DNA of 45,173 bases from Bradyrhizobium lablabi (GCF_001440475.1 NZ_LLYB01000074.1:2284-47456); one strand, 5' to 3'; counted from the stretch's first letter, positions 25,783 through 33,621 are shown. The notes: generated from the letters alone by a model not told the origin. Made by a program: numbers and translations.

Positions 25783-26383
25783 GGTTTATGTCATCGACGA
25801 CGACCCGGCGATGCGGGACTCGCTGGATTTCCTGCTGGGCTCGGCCGGTTTCAGCGTGCGTCTCTTCGATTCCGCGCAGGCTTTCCTGAACGAGGTTGCG
25901 AACCTTGAGCCCGGCTGTGTGGTCACCGACGTGCGCATGCCCGGTATCGATGGCATGGAACTGCTGCGTCAGCTGAACTCCCGCCCGCGAAAACTCCCGG
26001 TGATCGTCATGACCGGCCATGGCGACGTGCCGCTGGCCGTCGAAGCGATGAAGCTTGGGGCGCTCGATTTTCTGGAAAAGCCGTTCGATGACGACCGGCT
26101 GATTGGCATGGTCGAGACCGCCCTTGCGGAACGTGAGAGCGGCTCGAAGAGTGATGCGCTGTCGGCCGACATGGCAGCACGCGTCGCCAGCCTCACCCAG
26201 CGCGAACGCCAGGTGATGCAGGGGCTGGTGACGGGGCAATCGAACAAGGCCATCGCCCGGGAATACGACATCAGCCCGCGCACGGTGGAAGTCTATCGGG
26301 CCAACGTGATGACCAAGATGCAGGCCGGTAACCTTTCCGAACTGGTGCGGTTTGCGATCCGGGCCGGCTTCGTCGAAGATTGA
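25766..26383 (+). CDS. fixJ: Response regulator FixJ
   Basis: 205 residues. The receiver domain (1-120) has acidic-pocket residues Asp11, Asp12 and Asp13, the phosphorylation site Asp55 (VVTDVRMPG) and the conserved lysine in LEKPFDD. A LuxR-type helix-turn-helix occupies about 140-200 ([22 protein letters not shown], then [13 protein letters not shown]). FixJ phosphorylated by FixL activates fixK2 transcription. The start lies inside the end of fixL, giving tight translational coupling. A FixK box overlaps the fixJ stop codon. Confidence 0.97.
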   Translation: MSANAKVYVIDDDPAMRDSLDFLLGSAGFSVRLFDSAQAFLNEVANLEPGCVVTDVRMPGIDGMELLRQLNSRPRKLPVIVMTGHGDVPLAVEAMKLGALDFLEKPFDDDRLIGMVETALAERESGSKSDALSADMAARVASLTQRERQVMQGLVTGQSNKAIAREYDISPRTVEVYRANVMTKMQAGNLSELVRFAIRAGFVED

Positions 26384-26393
26384 GGCAGGTCAA
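26380..26393. promoter_or_regulatory. FixK/FNR box overlapping the fixJ stop codon
   Basis: TTGAGGCAGGTCAA is a perfect TTGA-N6-TCAA site whose first four bases include the fixJ TGA stop. A class II promoter would start transcription near 26428, about 60 bases before the chosen start of the receiver gene. It implies feedback from FixK2 onto the genes just downstream of fixJ. Confidence 0.7.
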
Positions 26394-26487
26394 TTCGGAC
26401 GCTGGAAAAGTGTCTATTTTTGTCGGCATGATCGACACCCGCCACGGCACGACTGGTGAAGCCAGAGTTAGCCTTCCGCCCAGGAAG

Positions 26488-26865
26488 GCGATGATTTACG
26501 TCGTCGATGACGATTACGACGTCCGGACATCGCTGCGATTTCTGCTGGAGACCGAGGGGTTCGACGTCCGCACGTTCCGCAGCGGAACCGCGCTGCTTGG
26601 ATCCTCCACCCGCAACCGGGCGGATTGTCTCGTGATTGATTACAAGATGGCAGAACTCGACGGTCTGGAACTGGCCTATCGGCTGCGAAGGCTCGACATA
26701 TCCACCCCGATCATTCTGATCACGGGCTATCCCGACCAGGGCATCTCGGCCAAAGCCAGTTTGGTCGGCGTGCGCCAAGTGCTCTTGAAGCCCAATTTGG
26801 ACGGCAATCTCGTCGATTGCGTTCGAAACGCCATCAATGCGCCGAATGCGGCGGACCAGTCCTGA
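26488..26865 (+). CDS. Single-domain response regulator between fixJ and fixK2
   Basis: 125 residues from the ATG at 26488, which has an AGGAAGG site just before it. Longer readings start at ATG 26428 (no ribosome site) or TTG 26380 (inside the FixK box). A receiver domain fills the protein: acidic residues Asp6-Asp8, phosphorylation site Asp50 (CLVIDYKMAELDG), switch Thr in ILITGY and Lys in LLKPN. There is no output domain. It is FixJ-like in sequence. The same order (fixL, fixJ, receiver, fixK2) is found, from memory, in B. japonicum. It may act as a phosphate sink or competitor for FixL. Confidence 0.88.
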   Translation, partial: AMIYVVDDDYDVRTSLRFLLETEGFDVRTFRSGTALLGSSTRNRADCLVIDYKMAELDGLELAYRLRRLDISTPIILITGYPDQGISAKASLVGVRQVLLKPNLDGNLVDCVRNAINAPNAADQS

Positions 26866-26895
26866 AGCCCGTCGGCTCTCCTCCGTAAAACCCCG

Positions 26896-26911
26896 TAGGG
26901 GATCTCCCTTA
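26896..26911. promoter_or_regulatory. Imperfect palindrome in the fixK2 promoter, probable FixJ site
   Basis: TAGGGGATCTCCCTTA is an inverted repeat centred about 82 bases before the fixK2 ATG. Its right half (TCCCTTA) resembles FixJ binding elements described for rhizobial fixK promoters. FixJ control of fixK2 is established in Bradyrhizobium, so a site is expected here; the exact boundaries are my inference. Confidence 0.5.
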
Positions 26912-26985
26912 GGATATCGCCCCAAATATCGGACAGCCAAAATCCCAATTACACCAAAGCCATCCCGCATCGAGGAGATGGCAAA

Positions 26986-27681
26986 ATGCTCACCCAGACG
27001 ATCACCGCCCCGGCAGCCAAGGTTTTCCCCGCCCCGCGCGCCCAGAATGTTCCGGCCATCGATCCCTTCAGCGTGATCGCGAGCTGCGCGGGTGTGATCG
27101 CCAGCGAGTTCTCCTACCGCAAGGACGAGGAAATCTACGGCGAGGGCGAGCTTTGCGAATATGTCTATCAGGTGATCCGCGGCGCGGTGCGCACCTATAA
27201 GCTCCTCAACGACGGACGGCGGCAGATCGGCGCGTTCCATCTGCCCGGCGACGTGTTCGGCCTCGATGCCGGTTCGACCCATCGCCTGACGGCTGAAGCG
27301 ATTGGCGAAACCACGGTCCGCCTGGTGAAGCGGCGCAGCCTGGAAGCTGTCGCCGGGTCGAATGTTCAGGTAGCCCATAACCTCTGGATGATGACCGCGA
27401 GCGACCTCCGGCATGCCGAAGACCATATGCTGCTGCTGGGTCGGAAGACTGCGATGGAAAAAGTTGCCACCTTCCTGCTGGAGATGGACCGCCGGCTCGC
27501 CAAGGCCGGCATGATGGCACTGCCGATGTGCCGCCGCGACATCGGCGACTATCTCGGCCTGACGCTGGAAACCGTTTCGCGAGCGCTTTCACAGCTCAGC
27601 GACCAGGGCATTCTGGTGTTTTCCAGCGCGCGTCAAATCGTGCTGCGCAATCGCCAGCGACTGGCGGACCTGGACGCCTGA
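26986..27681 (+). CDS. fixK2: Crp/Fnr-type regulator FixK2
   Basis: 231 residues. The cNMP-type barrel spans about 25-145, a long dimer helix about 148-175, and the winged helix about 180-225. There is no N-terminal Fe-S cysteine cluster, as expected for FixK2. Cys182 lies just before the DNA-binding region (MCRRDIGDYLGL), corresponding to the redox-sensitive Cys183 of B. japonicum FixK2. The recognition helix LTLETVSRAL has Glu195 and Arg199, the pair that reads TTGA half-sites. It activates genes with TTGA-N6-TCAA boxes, at least nine of which occur in this window. A GAGGAG ribosome site is close upstream. Confidence 0.96.
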   Translation: MLTQTITAPAAKVFPAPRAQNVPAIDPFSVIASCAGVIASEFSYRKDEEIYGEGELCEYVYQVIRGAVRTYKLLNDGRRQIGAFHLPGDVFGLDAGSTHRLTAEAIGETTVRLVKRRSLEAVAGSNVQVAHNLWMMTASDLRHAEDHMLLLGRKTAMEKVATFLLEMDRRLAKAGMMALPMCRRDIGDYLGLTLETVSRALSQLSDQGILVFSSARQIVLRNRQRLADLDA

Positions 27682-27724
27682 GAGTAAGCTGGACGAAAGG
27701 GCACCCGAAGGGCGGGAGTGCAAG

Positions 27725-27982
27725 ATGAACAATTATCGCGTCTCCTTCTACAAGGATCTCTGTAATTCCGACGGCCACAGCTTCAAATGCCTGCAGCGCC
27801 AGATCGACGTCCAATCGGACGAACCATCCCAGGCGCTGATGCTGGCAGAGCGGCTGGTCGACAACGAACGCCTCAACGCCGATTGCGTCGAGGTCATCCT
27901 CCTGAGCGGTCATCCCGAGCTCGAACATCCGGCGGTCTATTCGCCCGTGCGCAGCAAACACGCATGGAACCGCGTCGCGTGA
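27725..27982 (+). CDS. Small conserved protein downstream of fixK2
   Basis: 85 residues with GGGAG before the ATG, 43 bases after the fixK2 stop, so probably co-transcribed. Soluble, with three cysteines (positions 13, 22 and 54), His-rich near the C-terminus, and a helical middle (PSQALMLAERLVDNERLNADCVEV). No signal or membrane segment. Short proteins like this are, from memory, widespread in Bradyrhizobium; a sensor or adaptor role linked to FixK2 is speculation. Confidence 0.7.
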   Translation: MNNYRVSFYKDLCNSDGHSFKCLQRQIDVQSDEPSQALMLAERLVDNERLNADCVEVILLSGHPELEHPAVYSPVRSKHAWNRVA

Positions 27983-28076
27983 CGAATTGATCGCGGCGTT
28001 GATTGAAGCTCGAGCACTTGCGAGCCTGCGCAGTCGGCTGCCCGGCTGCGCTATGTGATCTCGTGCCGGCGGCTAT

Positions 28077-28090
28077 TTGATCCACGTCAA
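28077..28090 (+). promoter_or_regulatory. FixK/FNR box in front of a candidate small RNA
   Basis: TTGATCCACGTCAA is a perfect TTGA-N6-TCAA site. No protein gene starts downstream on either strand within range. GATAGT at 28113-28118 is centred exactly 32 bases from the box centre, the class II spacing, predicting a transcript start near 28125. Confidence 0.72.
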
Positions 28091-28124
28091 TGCGAAACCG
28101 GCGAAATGCGGAGATAGTCGATCT

Positions 28125-28228
28125 ACATGCCGGACAAGGATGTCCCGCATCATTCGGCGATCTCGCCGTTTTCTCCTAAGACTGCCCCGCCATCGTCGGT
28201 CATCGCGACCGCGTTGCGGGGCATTTTT
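28125..28228 (+). ncRNA. Candidate FixK2-dependent small RNA
   Basis: About 104 nucleotides from the predicted start (28125) to the end of the T-run. It would fold into hairpin 1 (GGACA 28132-28136 with TGTCC 28141-28145, loop AGGA), hairpin 2 (CGGCG 28155-28159 with CGCCG 28164-28168, loop ATCT), a single-stranded TTTTCTCCTAAG stretch (28169-28180) complementary to ribosome-binding sites, and a terminator hairpin. The only open frame in it (ATG at 28127) has no ribosome site and runs past the terminator. This is a layout of trans-acting regulatory RNAs. The alternative is that the terminator merely ends the fixK2 transcript. Confidence 0.5.
28183..28228 (+). terminator. Rho-independent terminator
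   Basis: TGCCCCGC (28183-28190) pairs with GCGGGGCA (28216-28223), and an inner stem CGGTC/GACCG lies in the loop; TTTTT follows at 28224-28228. The T-run lies on the plus strand only, so it stops rightward transcription from the candidate RNA and perhaps from fixK2. Confidence 0.8.
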
Positions 28229-28248
28229 ATGGATGTCCGCAAATCGGC

Positions 28249-29511
28249 TTACCGATTGAGTCCCGCATCGAGCTCGCGGACGGCCTTGAAGCCTTGCGAG
28301 GCCGCCTGCAGCGCCTCGTCGATATCGGCTCCACGATGCGCCGAAGACAGGAACATGTTGTGCTGGGGATGAAAGAATGCGCCGTGGCGTAGCGCGGCCG
28401 AACAGAACGCCCTGCCCTTGCGCACCTCCGTATCAGCCTCGAACAGCATCAACGGCATTTGCGGCGGACCGCTTTGGCGGATCGCGATGCCATGTTCGTT
28501 CGCCAGCGTTGCCAGTCCCTCGCGCAGCCTAAGGCCCATCGCGAGGATATGTCCGGGTACATCGGTCTCGCGCGCGATCCGCAACGTGGCCCGCGCCGCC
28601 GCCATGGCTACCGTGCCGCACCAGAACGAGCCGGTGACGAATATCCTGGTGGCCGCCTCGCGGAAGCGATCGTTGCCGGTAACGGCGGCCAGCGCGTAGC
28701 CGTTGGCGATCGCCTTGCTCCAGGCGCACAGGTCTGGACGCACGCCGAGTGCTTCCCAGCTCCCTCTGATATCAAGCCGCAGTGCGGCCCGCACTTCATC
28801 GACGATCAGAGCGGCGTCGGCCGCGTCGCATGCCGCGCGCACAGCTTCGGCAAATTCTTTCGTCGGCAATTCGAGATCGCGTCCCATGTCATGGCGGAAA
28901 GCCGTCACCAGGATCGCGGCGAGATCCTTGCCCGCTTCCTCGATCGCCGCTCGCAGGCTCTGCACGTCGTTGTACTCGAAATGCACAAGATGCGCGCGAT
29001 CCTCGGCCGTCACGCCGGCAACGCTCGGCGAGCACCATGGCAACGCGCCGTGGTAGCTGCCCCGCGCGACCAGCACCTTGCGGCGCCCGGTGCCCGCACG
29101 GGCAATCGTGACGCAGCTTGTCGTCGCATCGCCGCCGTTCTTCTGAAACATCGCCCAGTCGGCATGGGGCAGCATGGCCACAAGATCCTCGGCAAGCTCG
29201 ACCATGACCTCGCCCGGCCCGTTCAGGCAGTCCCCTTTGGCGGCTTGCACCTCGGCCGCCGCCTGAACTTCGGGGTGGCGATGGCCGAGCAGGATCGGCC
29301 CCCAGCTACACATGAAGTCGATGTATTCGCGGCCATCGACGTCGCGCACGCGGCACCCCTCTGCGGAGGCGAAGAATTGCGGGTAGCCTTCCGGGAGCCG
29401 CGCGGCATTCAGATGGCCCCACATGCCGCCCGGCACGACCAGTTTGGCCCTCGCTCGCAACGCGGCATCCGCTGTCTGCGTCTCGCTCAACCGCGCTATG
29501 TGCTGGGTCAT
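28249..29511 (-). CDS. Class III aminotransferase (glutamate-1-semialdehyde aminomutase-like)
   Basis: 420 residues from the ATG at 29511 (alternatives: ATG 29529, TTG 29547). PLP-dependent fold type I: Asp238 (LIVDEV) for the pyridine nitrogen and Lys266 (AWSKAIANG) for the Schiff base, preceded by the phosphate-binding segment around KNGGDATTSC. The SWGPILLGHRHPEV tract is typical of the hemL-like subgroup of class III enzymes. True hemL is usually near other haem genes and has a more conserved DEV motif, so this is more likely an omega-amino-acid or sugar-type aminotransferase. No operon partner. Substrate not predictable. Confidence 0.87.
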   Translation of the reverse strand: MTQHIARLSETQTADAALRARAKLVVPGGMWGHLNAARLPEGYPQFFASAEGCRVRDVDGREYIDFMCSWGPILLGHRHPEVQAAAEVQAAKGDCLNGPGEVMVELAEDLVAMLPHADWAMFQKNGGDATTSCVTIARAGTGRRKVLVARGSYHGALPWCSPSVAGVTAEDRAHLVHFEYNDVQSLRAAIEEAGKDLAAILVTAFRHDMGRDLELPTKEFAEAVRAACDAADAALIVDEVRAALRLDIRGSWEALGVRPDLCAWSKAIANGYALAAVTGNDRFREAATRIFVTGSFWCGTVAMAAARATLRIARETDVPGHILAMGLRLREGLATLANEHGIAIRQSGPPQMPLMLFEADTEVRKGRAFCSAALRHGAFFHPQHNMFLSSAHRGADIDEALQAASQGFKAVRELDAGLNR

Positions 29512-29751
29512 GACGTTCTCGTGATGCATTTCGCCAGGAGGAATCAAGCCTTGACCGCGTGGATGAGCGGCGCGGGCTCACACAACCATCAAACCATCGC
29601 GCATGACAGGCGACAAGGTCCCACGTCCGGCGTGGTCACAAATGCGCGGTTCCCAATGCGACCAATCCGATCGGGTGGCTTTTGGCTCGCGAAAGCAATA
29701 AAAGACGAGCTCGGTTCTATCATCCCTTACCACATTCGTTTCGGAGCAACG

Positions 29752-30387
29752 TTGAACCTCCATCGTCCCATTGTCTTCGTCGCACTTGTTGCATTCGCAT
29801 CACTCACGCTCGCGGGCTCCGCGATGGCGCAAAGCACGATTGCGGCTAACGTCGCTAAACCGGTGTCGCTGCCGGATATCGCCATCGGGTCTGACAAAGC
29901 GCCAATCACCATCACCGAATATTCTTCGATGAGCTGTCCGCATTGCGCGGCCTTCGGCCAGAATGTGTTTCCGATGCTGCGTTCGAAATATATCGACACC
30001 GGCAAGGTGCGTTTCGTGTTCCGCGAGTTTCCGCTCGACATCAAGGCGGCCGCAGCCTCGATACTGGCGCGCTGCATCGGCAAGGGTGATTCCGAAAAGT
30101 ACCTCGCGGCCGTCGAGATGTTGTTCAAGCTGCAGGACCGCTTGATGACGCAGACCAAGGACACGCTGATCTATGTCGGCAAGCAGCACGGCATGAACGA
30201 GCAGGAGGTCAAGACCTGCGAGGAAGACCAGGCGCAGTTCGACAAGCTGAGCAACGATCAGCAATACGCCCATCGGGAATTGAAGGTTACCTCGACGCCG
30301 ACGTTCTTCCTCAACGGTGCAAAGCTGCAGGGTTCGATGTCGTTCGAAGAGCTGGAAGAGCGGATCACGCCGTTGCTCAAGAAATAG
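29752..30387 (+). CDS. Periplasmic DsbA-family thiol-disulphide oxidoreductase
   Basis: 211 residues if translation starts at the TTG at 29752, just after GGAG; this gives a normal signal peptide (1-26, cut after AMA). The open frame extends much further upstream, and an ATG at 29656 is possible but would bury the signal. The thioredoxin motif CPHC is at residues 62-65 and the cis-proline loop is TSTPTFF. The fold is the Thioredoxin_4/DsbA type, as in ScsC- or BdbD-like proteins. It oxidises or isomerises disulphides of exported proteins. Divergent from the aminotransferase; no DsbB gene nearby. Confidence 0.86.
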   Translation: MNLHRPIVFVALVAFASLTLAGSAMAQSTIAANVAKPVSLPDIAIGSDKAPITITEYSSMSCPHCAAFGQNVFPMLRSKYIDTGKVRFVFREFPLDIKAAAASILARCIGKGDSEKYLAAVEMLFKLQDRLMTQTKDTLIYVGKQHGMNEQEVKTCEEDQAQFDKLSNDQQYAHRELKVTSTPTFFLNGAKLQGSMSFEELEERITPLLKK

Positions 30388-30470
30388 CACGGCGAACCTC
30401 CCGGAAGCCCCTTGTCCGGCGCCGCCGCCTCGCCGATGATGCCCCCAACAAACATATGGGGGAGAACGCC

Positions 30471-31439
30471 ATGACCGCGGCTGTACGGGTATTGTTGGCA
30501 GCCGTGTGGCTGCTGTCGGGCGTCGTGGCGTCGTCGGCGCAAAACTATCCGAGCAGGCCGGTACGCGTCGTGGTCGGCTTTCCCGCAGGCGGACCGACCG
30601 ACGTCATTGCCCGCGTCGTCGCGCAGAAGCTTAGCGACAATCTCGGTCAGCAGTTCTTCGTCGAGAACATCGGCGGCGCCGGCGGCAACACCGCGGCCGG
30701 CCAGGTCGCCCGCATGACGCCGGACGGCTACACCATCATGGTGGTCAGCACCGGCTTTGTTGTGAACCCCAGCCTCTACGCCAAGGTGCCGTATGATCCG
30801 GTCAGGGATTTCGCGCCGGTGACGCTGGTTGCGGTTTCTCCGAATGTCGTAGTGGTCAACCCGCAGGTCGCTGCCAAGACGCTGCCGGAACTGGTGCAGC
30901 TGATCAGGGACAATCCCGGAAAATACAGCTTTGCCGGGCCCGGGGTCGGATCGACGCCCCATTTGGGCGGCGAGTTGTTCCGCCTCGCCTTCAAGCTCGA
31001 TCTGGTCCACGTCCCCTTCACGGGCGCCGCCCCTGCCATTCAGGCGACGGTCGGGGGACACACGCCGATCGCCTTCACGGCGCTGCCGCCTGCTCTCTCT
31101 GCGGTGCAAAGCGGACAGCTGCGCGCGCTCGGCGTTGCGTCCACCGAACGTGCCGCAGGCCTGCCTGACGTGCCGACCTTCGCCGAACAGGGTATCAGCG
31201 ACCAGGAGGCCGACACGCTGACCGGCATTGTCGCGCCGGCCGGAACGCCGAAGGCGATCATCGATCTGCTCCATCGCGAGATCGCCGGGATCGTCGCGCA
31301 CCCCGATGTCAAGGAACGCCTCACGACGCTCGGCTTCAAGGCGGTTGCCAATACGCCGGATCAGTTCGGCGCTCGCATCAGGCTGGAGATGGACAAGTGG
31401 GGCAAGGTCGTGCGCGATGCAAAGTTGCGGATCGAATAG
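30471..31439 (+). CDS. Tripartite tricarboxylate transporter-type (Bug) solute-binding protein
   Basis: 322 residues from the ATG at 30471, after GGGGGAGA; the ATG at 30456 is weaker. A signal peptide covers about 1-24 (cut near SSAQN). Hallmarks of the Bug/TctC family: YPSRPVRVVVGFPAGGPTD at the start, then GGAGGNTAAGQVARMTPDGYT, and FAGPGVGSTPHLGGELF. These periplasmic proteins bind carboxylates or amides. No tctA/tctB membrane genes are present here, which is common for the many orphan Bug proteins. Converges with the PilZ gene, five bases apart. Confidence 0.9.
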   Translation: MTAAVRVLLAAVWLLSGVVASSAQNYPSRPVRVVVGFPAGGPTDVIARVVAQKLSDNLGQQFFVENIGGAGGNTAAGQVARMTPDGYTIMVVSTGFVVNPSLYAKVPYDPVRDFAPVTLVAVSPNVVVVNPQVAAKTLPELVQLIRDNPGKYSFAGPGVGSTPHLGGELFRLAFKLDLVHVPFTGAAPAIQATVGGHTPIAFTALPPALSAVQSGQLRALGVASTERAAGLPDVPTFAEQGISDQEADTLTGIVAPAGTPKAIIDLLHREIAGIVAHPDVKERLTTLGFKAVANTPDQFGARIRLEMDKWGKVVRDAKLRIE

Positions 31440-31444
31440 TGGGC

Positions 31445-31735
31445 TCAGCACCCCTGGTTCGATGACGGCTGTTCCACCGCAGCATTCACGATCCTGACGA
31501 ACGTCAGGCCGATACGGTTCTTCTGAATCCAGGCAACCCGGCACTCATGCACGATCGACGGATCCTTTGCCATCACCAGCCGAAAGTGCTTCGGGACAAA
31601 GGCCGGGTTGTCGACGTCGATCGCCGCTCCTGCGGGCGAGATATTCCGCACCACGCAGGACATGACGGAACCGCCCGACGAAACATAGGCAGGCTCGTTG
31701 ATCTCCGTTCGCGGATACTTTCGCTTCTCTTCCAT
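31445..31735 (-). CDS. PilZ-domain protein
   Basis: 96 residues, one PilZ domain and nothing else. The c-di-GMP-binding RxxxR-type start is KRKYPRTEI (residues about 4-12), followed by NISPAGAAI, the equivalent of the D/N-x-S-x-x-G loop. Stand-alone PilZ proteins are c-di-GMP receptors that act by binding partners. The gene ends five bases from the Bug gene and has a perfect palindrome just upstream of its start. Bradyrhizobial genomes have many such small PilZ genes. The target process is unknown. Confidence 0.88.
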   Translation of the reverse strand: MEEKRKYPRTEINEPAYVSSGGSVMSCVVRNISPAGAAIDVDNPAFVPKHFRLVMAKDPSIVHECRVAWIQKNRIGLTFVRIVNAAVEQPSSNQGC

Positions 31736-31750
31736 CCTGTTCGTCCCGTT

Positions 31751-31764
31751 CCGGATCGATCCGG
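31751..31764. promoter_or_regulatory. Perfect palindrome upstream of the PilZ gene
   Basis: CCGGATCGATCCGG is a 14-base perfect palindrome centred about 22 bases before the PilZ start, where it could lie in the promoter or leader. It may be an operator or simply a GC-rich coincidence. Confidence 0.3.
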
Positions 31765-32004
31765 CTCAACCGCAAGGCTAGCGCAAAAGCTTAAACAAGT
31801 CGGCGTGTGCGCCGCAGCGAATAGACCCGACCTGCCGAAGCCTCGATCCCACGCAATAGTCCGCGGCGCCATTGTGCAGAGCGGCACGAAATTCCGATCG
31901 GCTTTCTGCACATGTGCTCCGCGTCGCCATGGGCTTGCCGATTGCGGCGACGGCACGCTAGCTTTTCACCAACGACTTGGTACGCGGACGCGACGGGCCC
32001 ACAC

Positions 32005-33207
32005 ATGATCTTGAATACAGCGATCGCAAGCTCTGCCGATCTCGCGGGCGACCAGGCGGTGATCGCCCGGGCCGAAGCCATATGTGAGGATGTCGCGAAA
32101 GCATCCGACGATATCGAAACCTCGCGGCGGCTGCCGCCGGCTCTGCTCGACAAGCTGCACGACGCGCAATTGTTCCGGCTGTTGCTGCCCCGTTCGACCG
32201 ACGGAATCGAAACCGATCCCGTCACCTTCTTCCACGTCATCGAAACCATTGCGAAAGCCGACGCTTCCACCGCCTGGTGCCTCAGCCAGGCCGGTGGCTG
32301 CGCAATGTCTGCGGCGTATCTGGACCTGCCGGTGGCGCAGGCAATCTTCAGTGATCCTCGCGCGGTGCTGGCATGGGGTCCGGGCCCCAAGGTCCGCGCC
32401 GTCGAATGCGAGGGCGGCTACAGGGTGACCGGGGTGTGGTCCTTCGCCTCCGGCGGCCGGCATGCGACCTGGCTCGGGGCGCACTGCCCGATCTACGCTG
32501 CCGACGGTTCGCCCAAATGCGACGCCAATGGAGCCCAACTCGAGCGCACCATGCTGGTACGTGCCGAAGACGTCGAGTGGACCGACATCTGGAACACGGT
32601 TGGCCTGCGCGGCACGGCCAGCGACCAGTTCGCGCTCGACGACTTCTTCGTGAGCGCGGACCATTCGATCACCCGCGAGTTCGAGCGCGAATGCCGCGAG
32701 CGCGGCCCGCTCTACCGTATGAGCAACCACACCTGCTACCAGGTGGGCTTTGCCGGCGTTGCCTGCGGCATCGCCCGCACTGCACTCGACAATTTCGTGG
32801 AGACGATGCGCAACAAGGTGCCGCGTGGCGCGAGGATGTCGCTGCGCGACAATGCGGTGGTTCAGAGCAACCTCGCCCAGGCGGAAGTCAATCTCCGCGC
32901 CGCGCGCGGCTACGTGTTGCAGTCGATGGCCGACACCTGGAAGGATCTTAGCGCCGGCGCGACGATTACAGTGGCGCAGCGCATGAACATCCGCATGGCC
33001 TCCACCAACGCCATTCACAAGGCGCGCGAAGCTGTCGACTTTGCCTACAACGCCGCAGGCGCCACCGCGATTTTCGAGAACCATCCGCTGGAGCGGCGGT
33101 TTCGCGATATCCATACCGTGACCCAGCAGTTGCAGGGCCAGCTCCGCCATTTCGAAACCGTCGGCGCCTGGATGATGGGCGTCGAAACCGACCTCAGCTT
33201 TGTTTAG
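32005..33207 (+). CDS. Acyl-CoA-dehydrogenase-like flavoenzyme (monooxygenase group)
   Basis: 400 residues from the ATG at 32005, which lacks a strong ribosome site. N-terminal helical domain, a middle beta domain (GVWSFASGGRHATWLGAHC at about 157-175) and a helical C-terminal domain, as in acyl-CoA dehydrogenases. The AWCLSQAGGCAM and SFASGG segments fit the DszC/HpaB-like branch of flavin-dependent monooxygenases that use reduced flavin from a partner rather than a CoA substrate. The catalytic Glu of true acyl-CoA dehydrogenases is not evident. A VOC-family gene follows after 12 bases, so the pair probably degrades an aromatic or related compound. Substrate unknown. Confidence 0.82.
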   Translation: MILNTAIASSADLAGDQAVIARAEAICEDVAKASDDIETSRRLPPALLDKLHDAQLFRLLLPRSTDGIETDPVTFFHVIETIAKADASTAWCLSQAGGCAMSAAYLDLPVAQAIFSDPRAVLAWGPGPKVRAVECEGGYRVTGVWSFASGGRHATWLGAHCPIYAADGSPKCDANGAQLERTMLVRAEDVEWTDIWNTVGLRGTASDQFALDDFFVSADHSITREFERECRERGPLYRMSNHTCYQVGFAGVACGIARTALDNFVETMRNKVPRGARMSLRDNAVVQSNLAQAEVNLRAARGYVLQSMADTWKDLSAGATITVAQRMNIRMASTNAIHKAREAVDFAYNAAGATAIFENHPLERRFRDIHTVTQQLQGQLRHFETVGAWMMGVETDLSFV

Positions 33208-33219
33208 GAGAGAACGACC

Positions 33220-33621
33220 ATGGGACTTGGCGTCCTGCAGCATTACACCATCGAACCCTCCGATCTCGAGCGCACCAAGGATTTCTATTGCGACGTGCTT
33301 GGGCTGGAGAACGGCAATCGTCCTCCGCTCGATTTCCCCGGCTACTGGCTGTACTCGGGTGGCACCGCCACGGTCCATCTGATGGGCACGCGCAAGCCGC
33401 GCGATGGTATCGTGGTGCGCGGCACCGAGAAGAAGTATGAAGATACCGGAAGGCTCGACCACATCGCCTTTGCGGCGACCGACGTCGAGGGCATGCGCAA
33501 GCGCCTGCAGTCCAAGGGCGTCAAATTCCGTGAGAGCATCGTGCCACGGACCGGCGATACCCAGTTCTTCCTCTACGACCCCGACGGCGTCGGCGTCGAG
33601 CTGAACTTTCCGAAGACCTGA
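33220..33621 (+). CDS. VOC-family (glyoxalase/extradiol dioxygenase-like) metalloprotein
   Basis: 133 residues with two beta-alpha-beta-beta-beta modules. Likely metal ligands are His8 (LQHYT), His53 (TVHLMG), His81 (LDHIAF) and Glu127 (VELNF), one from each of the four expected positions. AGGAGAG precedes the ATG. At this size it could be a glyoxalase, an isomerase/epimerase or a small dioxygenase; the co-transcribed flavoenzyme suggests a catabolic step. Cytosolic, with no signal peptide. Confidence 0.86.
   Translation: MGLGVLQHYTIEPSDLERTKDFYCDVLGLENGNRPPLDFPGYWLYSGGTATVHLMGTRKPRDGIVVRGTEKKYEDTGRLDHIAFAATDVEGMRKRLQSKGVKFRESIVPRTGDTQFFLYDPDGVGVELNFPKT

Noticed and set aside
26293..27426. 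377-residue minus-strand frame
   Set aside because: Antisense to the end of fixJ, the receiver gene and fixK2, all with clear family motifs.
28127..28372. 81-residue open frame after the FixK box at 28077
   Set aside because: No ribosome site, runs through a strong terminator and into the antisense of the aminotransferase; a small RNA fits better.
28459..29751. Large N-terminal extension of the DsbA-like protein
   Set aside because: It is antisense to the aminotransferase; a signal peptide directly after the TTG at 29752 marks the true start.
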